A DNA stretch of 64,000 nucleotides from assembly GCF_005402965.1 (NCBI RefSeq), contig NZ_BJCF01000019.1, forward strand, positions 1 through 64,000, written 5' to 3'. The stretch comes from Dolichospermum planctonicum (GTDB taxonomy: Bacteria > Cyanobacteriota > Cyanobacteriia > Cyanobacteriales > Nostocaceae). Both the position numbers and the translations under genes were made by a program. The notes below the pieces were generated by a model that had not been told where the DNA came from, did not search any database, and worked only from the letters and a program-made list of their open reading frames with translations. Shown here piece after piece: positions 22,098 to 30,799 of this stretch (positions are counted from its first letter, which is position 1; the number at the start of each line of letters is the position of its first letter).

Positions 22098-23609
22098 ATG
22101 ATATTCCCCGATTTCGAGCAGTTTCAGAAGCTTACTAGCCAAGGTAATTTTGTCCCCTTGTATCAGGAATGGATAGCCGACTTAGATACGCCTGTATCTG
22201 CTTGGTATAAAGTATGTGCGGATCAACCTTATAGCTTTTTGCTGGAATCGGTGGAAGGTGGGGAAAAGTTAGGACGTTATAGTTTATTGGGTTGTGATCC
22301 TTTGTGGATTTTGGAAGCAAGGGGTGATCAAACTACGCAAATACATCGAGATGGTTCTCAACAAGTTTTTATAGGTGATCCGTTTGCAGTTTTATCTGAA
22401 TGTTTAGCACCTTATCAACCAGTAAAATTACCGGAGCTACCTTCAGGAATTGGCGGTTTATTTGGGTTTTGGGGTTATGAATTAATAAATTGGATTGAGC
22501 AGCGTGTACCAATTCATGCCCAAGATGAGCGAAATATCCCTGATGGATTATGGATGCAGGTCGATCAGTTATTGATTTTTGACCAGGTAAAACGGAAAAT
22601 TTGGGCGATCGCCTACGCAGATTTACGTAATTCAATTGATTTAAAGGTAGCATATCAAGAGGCGAGCGATCGCATTCAGGAAATGGTCAGAAAGCTATCT
22701 TTACCTCTATCACCTGAAAAGACCAAATTATCCTGGACAGCACCTAGAAACAGGGGTAAAGGGGGAATAGAGGAATATAGCAGTAACTTTACCCGCCCAG
22801 AATTTTGCGCTAGTGTGGAAAAAGCGAAAGCATACATTAAAGCTGGTGATATTTTTCAAGTAGTCATTTCTCAACGCTTATCCACAGAATATACAGGTGA
22901 TCCCTTTGCTTTGTATCGTTCTTTACGTCAAATCAATCCCTCACCTTACATGGCCTATTTTAACTTCCAGAACTGGCAAATTATCGGTTCTAGTCCCGAA
23001 ATCATGGTGAAAGCTGAACGCGATGATCAAGGAGAAATTATCGCTACAGTGCGACCCATTGCGGGAACTCGACCTAGAGGGAAGAATAGCCAAGAAGATG
23101 CGACCTTTGCGGAAGATTTACTTCAAGACCCCAAGGAAATCGCCGAACACGTGATGTTAATAGATTTAGGACGCAATGATTTAGGGCGGGTATGCAGCAG
23201 CGGTAGTGTGAAAGTTGATGAATTAATGATCATTGAACGCTACTCTCATGTGATGCACATTGTCAGTAATGTGGTGGGTAAGTTAGCACCTGGTAAAACC
23301 GCCTGGGATTTACTTAAAGCGTGTTTTCCTGCGGGAACTGTCAGCGGTGCGCCCAAAATCCGCGCTATGGAAATTATTAATCAGTTAGAACCGAGTCGCA
23401 GAGGTGTATATTCTGGTGTATATGGCTATTATGATTTTGAAGGACAATTGAATACTGCGATCGCTATTAGAACTATGGTATTACATAATCAGACTGTAAC
23501 TGTCCAAGCGGGTGCGGGTTTGGTAGCTGACTCAGAACCGGAAAGGGAATATGAGGAAACTCTGAATAAAGCGAGGGGGATGTTGGAAGCCATTCGTTGT
23601 TTACGATGA
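22098..23609 (+). CDS. trpE: Anthranilate synthase component I
   Basis: Makes anthranilate from chorismate and ammonia in tryptophan synthesis. The ATG at 22098 gives 503 residues starting MIFPDFEQF; an in-frame ATG at 22074 would add eight residues. Seen are the tryptophan feedback motif LLESVEGGEKLGRYS, QVVISQRLS, GTRPRGK, the FPAGTVSGAPKIRAMEII signature and the closing VQAGAGLVADSEPEREYEE. The gene for the glutaminase subunit (TrpG) is not adjacent. The stop at 23609 is followed at once by the tandem 164-bp units. Confidence 0.94.
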   Translation: MIFPDFEQFQKLTSQGNFVPLYQEWIADLDTPVSAWYKVCADQPYSFLLESVEGGEKLGRYSLLGCDPLWILEARGDQTTQIHRDGSQQVFIGDPFAVLSECLAPYQPVKLPELPSGIGGLFGFWGYELINWIEQRVPIHAQDERNIPDGLWMQVDQLLIFDQVKRKIWAIAYADLRNSIDLKVAYQEASDRIQEMVRKLSLPLSPEKTKLSWTAPRNRGKGGIEEYSSNFTRPEFCASVEKAKAYIKAGDIFQVVISQRLSTEYTGDPFALYRSLRQINPSPYMAYFNFQNWQIIGSSPEIMVKAERDDQGEIIATVRPIAGTRPRGKNSQEDATFAEDLLQDPKEIAEHVMLIDLGRNDLGRVCSSGSVKVDELMIIERYSHVMHIVSNVVGKLAPGKTAWDLLKACFPAGTVSGAPKIRAMEIINQLEPSRRGVYSGVYGYYDFEGQLNTAIAIRTMVLHNQTVTVQAGAGLVADSEPEREYEETLNKARGMLEAIRCLR

Positions 23610-23625
23610 GTTTATTGTTTAATCA

Positions 23626-23789
23626 TTTTTTCTCTCGCGGAGACACCGAGAGCAGTTCCTAATTCGTCTTGTCCAGTTTTGTCGTGCTTATACAACGAGG
23701 ATAGTTCTTCCTCGTCGGTATTTAGCATACCAGATTTTTCGATGCTTGTCAATACTTCTTACTCTTAAACCGTGAAACTATTTTCTTGA
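23626..23789 (-). repeat. Tandem 164-bp unit, distal copy
   Basis: First of two nearly identical direct repeats in genomic order (163 of 164 bases, period 174). The single difference is T at 23722 against C at 23896. Read on the minus strand it holds TTGACA (complement at 23747-23752), a 17-base spacer, TATGCT (complement at 23724-23729), and then two hairpins. It lies between the trpE stop and the other copy, with 10 bases between copies. Confidence 0.95.
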
Positions 23790-23902
23790 GTTAGGGGAGT
23801 TTTTTCTCTCGCGGAGACACCGAGAGCAGTTCCTAATTCGTCTTGTCCAGTTTTGTCGTGCTTATACAACGAGGATAGTTCTTCCTCGTCGGTATCTAGC
23901 AT
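23765..23902 (-). CDS. Possible 45-residue peptide in proximal unit
   Basis: An ATG at 23902 opens a 45-codon frame starting MLDTDEEELSSLYKHDKTGQ and ending in QENSFTV at a TAA (23765-23767). It runs through the spacer into the distal copy. The distal copy has the matching frame from 23728 to 23612 (38 residues, starting MLNTDEEEL), so the one base difference changes Asp to Asn. A TTG start 24 bases upstream is also possible. The ATG overlaps the -10 box, so promoter and this start cannot both serve the same transcript. Codons are less AT-rich than in the neighbours. No family recognised. Confidence 0.3.
   Translation of the reverse strand: MLDTDEEELSSLYKHDKTGQDELGTALGVSAREKTPLTQENSFTV
23806..23891 (-). 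ncRNA. Candidate structured small RNA (proximal copy)
   Basis: A transcript starting about 7 bases after the -10 would begin near 23891. It opens with the stem CGACGAGGA/TCCTCGTTG (loop AGAACTA) and reaches the CTCTCG/CGAGAG stem ending at 23806, about 86 nt. Both stems are kept in the distal copy (about 23632-23717). The RNA is a prediction; the end is not defined because there is no T-run. The same DNA also reads as a short open frame, listed separately. Confidence 0.45.
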
Positions 23903-23926
23903 ACCAGATTTTTCGATGCTTGTCAA
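23898..23926 (-). promoter_or_regulatory. Sigma70-type promoter in proximal unit
   Basis: Minus strand TTGACA (23921-23926), a 17-base spacer and TATGCT (23898-23903), with TGG before the -10 (extended -10 type). This is a near-consensus promoter aimed away from the large genes and into the hairpin region. The identical promoter in the distal copy is at 23724-23752. Confidence 0.6.
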
Positions 23927-23973
23927 TACTTCTTACTCTTAAACCGTGAAACTATTTTCTTGATTAATTGAGG

Positions 23974-26900
23974 TTAGAGGGAAAGAATTAAATTAAGAAC
24001 GTTTAATTCATGGGAATTTAACAGGTACTTTTCTGTAAAAACTTTATTTCTGATTTCTTGTAAACTATAACTTCTAAACACAACAAATGGAAATTCTTGA
24101 TAATTATGACCTATTGGTAAAATGTTTCCCACAGGATATAATAAGCGAACATAGGTAGATAAAATATCTTTAAAACGTTGATCTTCTGGTTCTTGAGTTT
24201 CGTTTTCAAAATATTCTTTCATCACTTTACCACTAATAAACGCAAATAATGGTAAAGCATAATATTGATCATGATGTTGACTTTTCTGAACGAAATTCTG
24301 AGTTTTTGGAGGTGCATTTCTCAATCTTGCTACTAATTCTATAGCATCTCTCACTGCATAAGTCAAACTTTCGGGATAAATCTTACTTCTACTAATATTT
24401 TGCAAATTTTCCCATAATTGAGAATTAGCATATTTCTCAATATCTAATAACCGCATTTGATAATACTCTTCAATGTCTTTAGTAGGTACTATTAATAAAC
24501 CTCCACTAATATAACCTAATTCCAAAGGTTTAAAATCTAGTAATTTATCAAAAGTTTTTGCAAGTTCTAAAAAGTTGTTATTAAAACTTTCCCTAATAGT
24601 TAAATAACTTGCTTCTGTATTTTTTTCTACTACAAAATCACCATCTTTCATTAATGATTCTAAACTGGTATATGCTTGTTTTAAAGATACATGACTTTTA
24701 TTTCTTTGATATTCCTTTTTCAGTTGAGAAATGAGATTTTCAATTTGACTAGAAAAACTTTCTCCCGCAGCAAAAACCGACTTTCCCCCAATAGGAATTA
24801 AAATATATTCTTTTCTTCCAATCATACCATAACCTTGGATTCTCGTCATCATAGATGCTTTGAGAATTAAGAGAATATTTAATAAACTTAAAGCACTTTC
24901 TTGTACAGAAATTTGCGGTTCATCTTCATGATAAGTTGCACGTTCAGCTAAATAGAAATTTAGATATTTATCTTGATTGTCTATGATATCATTTCCCCGT
25001 CCTCGGTACATAACTTGAATAATTTCCATGAGGTTTTTTTCAATTTCAAACTTAGGAATTTCTACTAAAATGTGGGTTGCTTTAGGAAATGATAAACCAC
25101 GACTTCCTGAAGCAGTCATAAATACAACTTTGACTTTTTCTTGATATTGTTTAATTTCCTGTTTTTCTTGTTCAGAAATATTCGCGTGTATTTCTAAATA
25201 ATGGGTATTTTTAACAAAGTTCTCTGGTTTTAATTTTTGTTGAATTTTATCAATTATTTCCGCTAATTTGGGTTTATTTTGGATGTAAACTATAATTTGT
25301 TCTATTTCAGAATTTCGGAATAAAGTTTCAATATCTTTAATAATTTGTTCTTTGACTTTTTCCTCTAATGGAGATTTATCTTTGAGTTTGGTTTTATTGA
25401 TAAATTTACGAGATTCAATAATGATTTGATAATTGATAGTTAAACTTTTTGCAGGATAGGTATTAGTATTAATGATGATAGATGGTAAATTATTAAATGT
25501 AAAAGACTCCACAGATAAAGGTTGAATATTTGACTCTGTTTTGCGAAAAAAGATTTTATTTGGTTCGGGGGTACTGTCTTCTAAATGTTGACAAATCACA
25601 TTTTTATCCACAATAGAAGCATCAGCAACAATGATTTTAGTATTGAAACCATTTTCAGGATGTGTGAGTTTATAGTCTTTAACTATTTTGTGAATGCCTG
25701 CTAAAAATTCTACTCCTCCTTCATCCCCAGTAATTTCATCTATCATAATAAATAGATGTTTCATCCGACGAGAAATATTCTGCATTTTCTCAGGAAAAAC
25801 CGTATTATTTTTACTGTTATATGCGTCACGAAAGATTTTTTCTAAATGTTTTAAAGTATCTCCATAGTCGGTTTTTTTCAAGGACTGAGTAGAAGCAGTT
25901 GCAATAATTTGATTATGTTTTTCACTCTTAATTAGATAATATAAACCTTCACAAACACTATTTAAAACTCCTTTAGTTTTTTGTCCAATATCTTGAAAGG
26001 TATCATCGGTAATATGTTCTAGTCTATTTTTTCGTTTTGAGGTTCTTTGAATATTTTCCATGTTGAGAAAATGAACTGTCCCTAAAGTAAAATCATTTTC
26101 GTGGATATTAGATGTATATGATACAGAATATTCACCAGAATTATCTTTAATCAAATTACTATCACTGTTAATAGCAAAAATTCTATCATCAGCTAATTTT
26201 CCTGTGTGTTTATCTTTGAATTTTTCAATAATATCTAAATTGACTTGTTTCCGAGGACTGACATAGAATAATAAAAAACCATCATCTTGATGTTGTTTGA
26301 GAAAATCTACTATTGCGGTGGTTTTTCCAATTCCTGGGTTTCCTGTGAGGAAGATGTAGGTATTTTCGGAAAGTAAATACTTTTTAATTAGTTGGTTATG
26401 TGCTTGTCTAAAGTTGCAATTTTCGGTTAAATTTAAACTAGTAATTAGTTCTGGAGGTACCTTAGCAACGGAGTTATAAAAATCTGTGATTGTTTCTGTA
26501 TGTGGTGGTAAAATGTTAATTTTATCGGGAGTAATTTCTAAAAGTGATTTAACTAGTTGTCTTCCTTCCTGAAAACTATAGAAAGCGTTACGTTTAATTT
26601 TATCTAAAACTCGACGACGTGCGGAAATAAGTTCTTCTGTTCTATTTTCTTTTGTATAGATTTGATAACAAGTTTGAAAAATTTGCAGGTTTTGTGCTGT
26701 AATTGAGATAGTATTAAATGAGCGATCGCTATATCCTACAGCATTACATACTAATCTGGATATATCTGGAATTATCGTATTTTCTTGAAGAAATTGACAA
26801 AAACTATAAATATAACCAGCAGCTTGAATTAATTTCGCACTTTCTTTATCATGGTATTTAAAAGCAGTAAAATACTCTTTTAAACTGGGAGAAAAATCAA

Positions 26901-27579
26901 GATTTAAAGATTCTGTATCAATGCGTAAATTAGAAAATACACTTTTAAAACGAATATAATTCACATCTCTGAGTAATAATTCTCGAATAATTTGCACATA
27001 GTCAATATCTTCCATATCTTCATCTGTGTGAATAGAAAATACTGATAAGTCAAGACATAAAACCCGATATTGACGTTTATATTTTAAGAAAACTAAAGTA
27101 TCAGCATTTAGAAATTCACCTTTTTCTTTATAGAAATTGATATCCTTAGCAGTAATTTCTAAATTTCCAAATTGAGACAGAACATTTTTAAACCATTGTT
27201 GATCACTAACTTGATGAGTACCAATACTATTATCACCATTAAAGCAACATTGATAATATAAAATTTCTAAATTTTTGAATTTCTGCTTTTCATCACATCC
27301 CAGAGATTTCAGATATTCCCTAAAAAAGTTTAAACCACATAAAAACCCTTTTTGGAGGAAAAATTGACACCAATTTTCTGCTATTTTTCGTGATACTTCA
27401 TTAACAACTTTATTAGTAATAAGTTTTTTGATTTGAGAAAATTTCAGATGTTCTAATTCTTCACGGTATAAATTACCAAAATGATGATAAATATTATTTT
27501 GTTGAATATAGGATAAAATACCAATATTAAATCCTACTTCAAATAACCTTCCTAAATTATCTCCTATTTTTGCTGTCAT
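23974..27579 (-). CDS. Large SF2-helicase-like ATPase with possible nuclease-like N-terminus
   Basis: Not a protein I can name. From a TTG at 27597 it has 1207 residues; the ATG at 27579, with AAAGG upstream, is the likelier start (1201 residues). Numbers here use the longer form. Helicase motifs: Walker A GNPGIGKTT (419-427), YVSPRK (445-450), Walker B IMIDEITGDEG (617-627), VADAS (657-661), TASGSRGLSF (828-837) and a motif VI-like QVMYRGRGND (861-870). In the N-terminal 400 residues, ADTLVFL (165-171) and LCLDLSVF (180-187) weakly resemble a PD-(D/E)XK core. The helical C-terminal 300 residues are unassigned. It starts 40 bases after the upstream gene; the two are surely an operon. Very AT-rich codons. 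Confidence 0.75.
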   Translation of the reverse strand: MTAKIGDNLGRLFEVGFNIGILSYIQQNNIYHHFGNLYREELEHLKFSQIKKLITNKVVNEVSRKIAENWCQFFLQKGFLCGLNFFREYLKSLGCDEKQKFKNLEILYYQCCFNGDNSIGTHQVSDQQWFKNVLSQFGNLEITAKDINFYKEKGEFLNADTLVFLKYKRQYRVLCLDLSVFSIHTDEDMEDIDYVQIIRELLLRDVNYIRFKSVFSNLRIDTESLNLDFSPSLKEYFTAFKYHDKESAKLIQAAGYIYSFCQFLQENTIIPDISRLVCNAVGYSDRSFNTISITAQNLQIFQTCYQIYTKENRTEELISARRRVLDKIKRNAFYSFQEGRQLVKSLLEITPDKINILPPHTETITDFYNSVAKVPPELITSLNLTENCNFRQAHNQLIKKYLLSENTYIFLTGNPGIGKTTAIVDFLKQHQDDGFLLFYVSPRKQVNLDIIEKFKDKHTGKLADDRIFAINSDSNLIKDNSGEYSVSYTSNIHENDFTLGTVHFLNMENIQRTSKRKNRLEHITDDTFQDIGQKTKGVLNSVCEGLYYLIKSEKHNQIIATASTQSLKKTDYGDTLKHLEKIFRDAYNSKNNTVFPEKMQNISRRMKHLFIMIDEITGDEGGVEFLAGIHKIVKDYKLTHPENGFNTKIIVADASIVDKNVICQHLEDSTPEPNKIFFRKTESNIQPLSVESFTFNNLPSIIINTNTYPAKSLTINYQIIIESRKFINKTKLKDKSPLEEKVKEQIIKDIETLFRNSEIEQIIVYIQNKPKLAEIIDKIQQKLKPENFVKNTHYLEIHANISEQEKQEIKQYQEKVKVVFMTASGSRGLSFPKATHILVEIPKFEIEKNLMEIIQVMYRGRGNDIIDNQDKYLNFYLAERATYHEDEPQISVQESALSLLNILLILKASMMTRIQGYGMIGRKEYILIPIGGKSVFAAGESFSSQIENLISQLKKEYQRNKSHVSLKQAYTSLESLMKDGDFVVEKNTEASYLTIRESFNNNFLELAKTFDKLLDFKPLELGYISGGLLIVPTKDIEEYYQMRLLDIEKYANSQLWENLQNISRSKIYPESLTYAVRDAIELVARLRNAPPKTQNFVQKSQHHDQYYALPLFAFISGKVMKEYFENETQEPEDQRFKDILSTYVRLLYPVGNILPIGHNYQEFPFVVFRSYSLQEIRNKVFTEKYLLNSHELNVLNLILSL

Positions 27580-27619
27580 GATTTTACCTTTGGTCAATAA
27601 TTGTGTACATTACGCTTTT

Positions 27620-30600
27620 TTATTCATTTGGTTTATTTAATATTTCCTTAATGTGAGTTAAAAATGCCAGGGAGTTAAAATTTCCTCTATTACTAGTATG
27701 GGAAAATAACGCAGCTTGACTTACTGATTCATCCCCAATTAAATTTTGATAAGGATCTAATTTTAATTGAATAGTACCTGATTTTTCATAGCGAGAAAAA
27801 TGAAATAAAGTTAAACATTGCAAAATTTCATTTTTTAATTGATTATTATTATCGTCATCATAGATTAATCCCTTTCTGATATCTTCATCATCTAAAATCC
27901 CATCATACATATTTAATAATGTCGCATAAGACATCACTCCATGATAATTTACATCATTCGCAACTTGTAAACCATTAAACAAATTAAAAAATATCACAGA
28001 TTGTTTATTTCTATCCTCTTCTAAACTAGTCAGTTCTAGGGTATCTTGAATATATAATGATGTAGATGTTACCTTACTTTTCATTTTCACAACATAGTAT
28101 TTTTCAAAAAACATGGGATAAATTTTAATATCAGGTTTGTCTTTTATGAATGCGGTAATCACATTTTTGGACATGAAAAATAATTCTTCATCTTTGACAG
28201 TTTGGGTAATATGTAATGTACTGCTATAGGGAACTTTTGCTATATAAACAAAATGTCTGTACCCTTTTTGATAAAGTTTGTTGACATTATCAACTATTAC
28301 GGTAGGATATTCAAACATATTTTCATGATCATTAAAATTTTCTGAAAAGGTTTTAAAAAGTTGAAATCTTACACTTTTAGCTTCCATTTGTAAGGTAAGA
28401 ATTTCTCCCATTAAATTAGATTTTTTCTCTTTTATTCCCCATTTACTATCACTTTCTCGACTGGAAACTATGATAATTGCAAGTTTATCTAGTTCCTTAA
28501 ATGAACAGTTATCAGTTGAAGAGAAAATGAATTTTTTGGGAATAACTGAATATAATGAACTGAGAACATTAGGAATTTTAAAGTTAATTTGCTTTTGACT
28601 ATCAGTAATTACTATTCCCTGTTCATTACTGCGATATCCATCATTAAATAAGTGGGATAATACCTTAGTTAAGGAAACTATAAATTTCTCAATAATCACA
28701 TTTTCATCTGTTTTTTGTTTGAGATGTATTCTTAACAAAGGAATAAATATCTTAGTTTGTTTTTCTAAAATGACATGAAGACAAATATACGCTAGTAAAC
28801 TGTAGGTAATTTTGTAAATTATTTGTTGATGATTTTCTAGTTTTTCAGTTTCCAAACGATGGGGAAAAATTAGTAGTTTACGATGTTGTAAGTTTTTGTT
28901 ATAAAAATCTTGACATCTTTTATCTTGCATCCCTAAAAATATCGCTGGTAAAACTTTCACAGATCGAGGAATATCATATTCCATTGTGAATGTTTCTTTA
29001 TCTTCTGTTTCTAAAAAATGAAGTTCACTAATATTGATATTTGCGCGAAGTGTAATAAGTAAGTTGGCTTGTGTGGTTGCATTTCCTACATTGATATATT
29101 TTAAACAGTCTTTAAAGTTTTTTCTCAATGCTTCTTTAAATATTGTTTCTCTGTCATTGATCCTATCAATGTCATTTTCTAAAATACTGTTTTTTACGGA
29201 AATATGTACAGGATAGTTTCCACTGGGAAATGAAGTTTCTCGTTTAATTAAATTCCTGAGAACTTTTTTGAGAACATCAATTTTATGTTGAATTTTATAA
29301 TCATTAAATCCTTTACGCAAATTTATTAATAATTTCTTTTTTGCTTCTTCATCATTACCTTGTAAAGTTGATAAGATAATATTTACTTTTGCTAAAGGAT
29401 CATATTCTAATTCTTTTCGAGGATCATAATCTACTGCGGTAGGATCTTGACGAGATGCAAATATGAAATAATATAAAAATGCAATCTTCAGGACTTGATA
29501 CGCAAAACCGCTGTTTTCTGATTCATTCCCAACTGCTTGTTGATGTTCTTTAGGATTTAAAAGATTCAGGTTATAATCAAAAACTGTTCTACCACCATAA
29601 GTTTGTACTTTACCATCAAATTTCAACTTTAACCCAAAGGTAAATTCTATTTTCTCTTTACCAGGATCTTCTGTTTCTCCTAAAAAACCTTCAATCTTGG
29701 GAATAATTGGTAATATATCATACGCTTCACTGCGAGAAAACATACTTTGATAATTAACTGATTTTCCTGCATAATTAACTTCATATTCTCCATCTGCTTT
29801 ATTACTATCGTTAATATAGTCTTCTAATAAGTACAGTCTTCTAATTAAATCCTGTAAATATATCTTACCTTTAAAGTTGTCATCACTAGCATTTTCATCA
29901 ATATTTTCTAGGAGAAATTCTAAATATTTAATTTTAGCTAATTTTTTTAATTTCCCTAATGTTTCTTGGTTGACTAGATTTTGTACACTGTAAATATCTG
30001 AGTTGGGATTTTTGGCTAAGTTGTCAATAATATCTTCTAGTTCTTCTCTATCTTGTGAATTTATATCAGCAAAGTTGACATCAAGATAATTATTGATTCC
30101 TGTTAATAATGTTGCAGAAAAATCACGAGGTTTATCTACAGAAATTTTGACTTTATGTGCTTTTAATAGTTGTTTATTTGGACTATTTTCGGTTCTCTTG
30201 ACTGTTAATCTTTGTTTTTGGAGATTTTTCGCAGGAAGAAATGGATAGGTAAAGTTTAAAAGGGTTTCTTTGGTTTTTTCATGTTTATTATATTGTCCTT
30301 TAAATGTCTGTAAATCTGTTAGTAATTGTTGAATAAATTGAAATCTATTTATTAATTGATTTGCTGGATTTTTCTGAATTGCTGCTGTTAGATGTTGCTG
30401 AATATAATCAGTAATTTCTTTAATTCTCTCAATAAATAAATCTTGGGAATTGGCGCTAAAATTCAGAGTAGCAGCGCGTACTGCTCTTTCGTTTCCTAAT
30501 GGATTAGTTGGGTTTAATTTAATTACTTCATTAACTACTTGATTAACATCAATTAGTAACCGTTGATTATCCTCAGAAATGGTAAAGATTTGCTGTTCTT

Positions 30601-30679
30601 TTAACACTTTTAAAATCTTGTCCAATAAATCAGTATAATCAACATTAGCTAAGTCTGAATTTGTGATGATTCTATTCAT
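27620..30679 (-). CDS. Large protein of unknown function, possible PIWI-like C-terminus
   Basis: 1019 residues, no recognised domain by direct reading. The N-terminal half is helical and charged. The last 290 residues alternate strands and helices in an order that recalls a PIWI domain: KLAIIIVSSRESDSKWG (732-748), VIVDNVNKLYQKGYRHFVYI (794-813), FEKYYVVKMK (858-867), GLQVANDVNYHGVM (903-916), and ILQCLTLFHFSRYEKSGTI then LDPYQNL (952-980), which resembles the closing PIWI segment. The usual catalytic Asp residues are not evident, so any PIWI domain would likely be inactive, perhaps like pPIWI-RE proteins. AGGGGGC lies 4 bases before the ATG. First gene of the operon. Confidence 0.6.
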   Translation of the reverse strand: MNRIITNSDLANVDYTDLLDKILKVLKEQQIFTISEDNQRLLIDVNQVVNEVIKLNPTNPLGNERAVRAATLNFSANSQDLFIERIKEITDYIQQHLTAAIQKNPANQLINRFQFIQQLLTDLQTFKGQYNKHEKTKETLLNFTYPFLPAKNLQKQRLTVKRTENSPNKQLLKAHKVKISVDKPRDFSATLLTGINNYLDVNFADINSQDREELEDIIDNLAKNPNSDIYSVQNLVNQETLGKLKKLAKIKYLEFLLENIDENASDDNFKGKIYLQDLIRRLYLLEDYINDSNKADGEYEVNYAGKSVNYQSMFSRSEAYDILPIIPKIEGFLGETEDPGKEKIEFTFGLKLKFDGKVQTYGGRTVFDYNLNLLNPKEHQQAVGNESENSGFAYQVLKIAFLYYFIFASRQDPTAVDYDPRKELEYDPLAKVNIILSTLQGNDEEAKKKLLINLRKGFNDYKIQHKIDVLKKVLRNLIKRETSFPSGNYPVHISVKNSILENDIDRINDRETIFKEALRKNFKDCLKYINVGNATTQANLLITLRANINISELHFLETEDKETFTMEYDIPRSVKVLPAIFLGMQDKRCQDFYNKNLQHRKLLIFPHRLETEKLENHQQIIYKITYSLLAYICLHVILEKQTKIFIPLLRIHLKQKTDENVIIEKFIVSLTKVLSHLFNDGYRSNEQGIVITDSQKQINFKIPNVLSSLYSVIPKKFIFSSTDNCSFKELDKLAIIIVSSRESDSKWGIKEKKSNLMGEILTLQMEAKSVRFQLFKTFSENFNDHENMFEYPTVIVDNVNKLYQKGYRHFVYIAKVPYSSTLHITQTVKDEELFFMSKNVITAFIKDKPDIKIYPMFFEKYYVVKMKSKVTSTSLYIQDTLELTSLEEDRNKQSVIFFNLFNGLQVANDVNYHGVMSYATLLNMYDGILDDEDIRKGLIYDDDNNNQLKNEILQCLTLFHFSRYEKSGTIQLKLDPYQNLIGDESVSQAALFSHTSNRGNFNSLAFLTHIKEILNKPNE

Positions 30680-30719
30680 TTATGCCCCCTGGTTTCGCCA
30701 TCAAAATTACACTTATTAA

Positions 30720-30749
30720 ATTATAAACCTTTAAGTCTTGTCAAGTCAA
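30720..30749 (-). promoter_or_regulatory. Promoter of the two-gene insert
   Basis: On the minus strand TTGACT (30744-30749), an 18-base spacer and TATAAT (30720-30725), about 35 bases before the start codon of the 1019-residue gene. It lies directly behind the purQ terminator, so the insert is an independent transcription unit. Confidence 0.6.
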
Positions 30750-30761
30750 TACATAATACCA

Positions 30762-30794
30762 AGAAAAATCCCCGACTTCGGTGAGAGGTCGGGT
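30762..30794 (-). terminator. purQ terminator
   Basis: Stem CCCGAC/GTCGGG with an 11-base loop, then GATTTTTC on the minus strand, a few bases after the purQ stop. A good intrinsic terminator. Confidence 0.8.
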
Positions 30795-30799
30795 ATCTG

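Larger units (their letters stand above)
23800..23963 (-). repeat. Tandem 164-bp unit, proximal copy
   Basis: Second copy, starting 10 bases after the stop codon of the helicase-like gene on the same strand. In transcription order it contains a promoter-like block, a 9-bp stem with 7-base loop (23867-23891), an unpaired middle part, and a 6-bp stem CTCTCG/CGAGAG (23806-23826) followed by six A residues, not T residues, so no canonical terminator is seen. Confidence 0.95.

Noticed and set aside
23626-23963. CRISPR array
   Set aside because: Only two long units (164 bp) with a 10-bp gap; no short repeats with variable spacers and no cas genes.
23626-23963. NsiR1-type tandem small RNA of heterocystous cyanobacteria
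   Set aside because: NsiR1 arrays lie upstream of hetF in many short copies; here there are two long units behind a helicase-like gene and no hetF.
23974-30679. Retron or other reverse-transcriptase system
   Set aside because: Neither large protein shows a reverse-transcriptase YxDD motif, although a structured RNA locus beside large genes would suit one.
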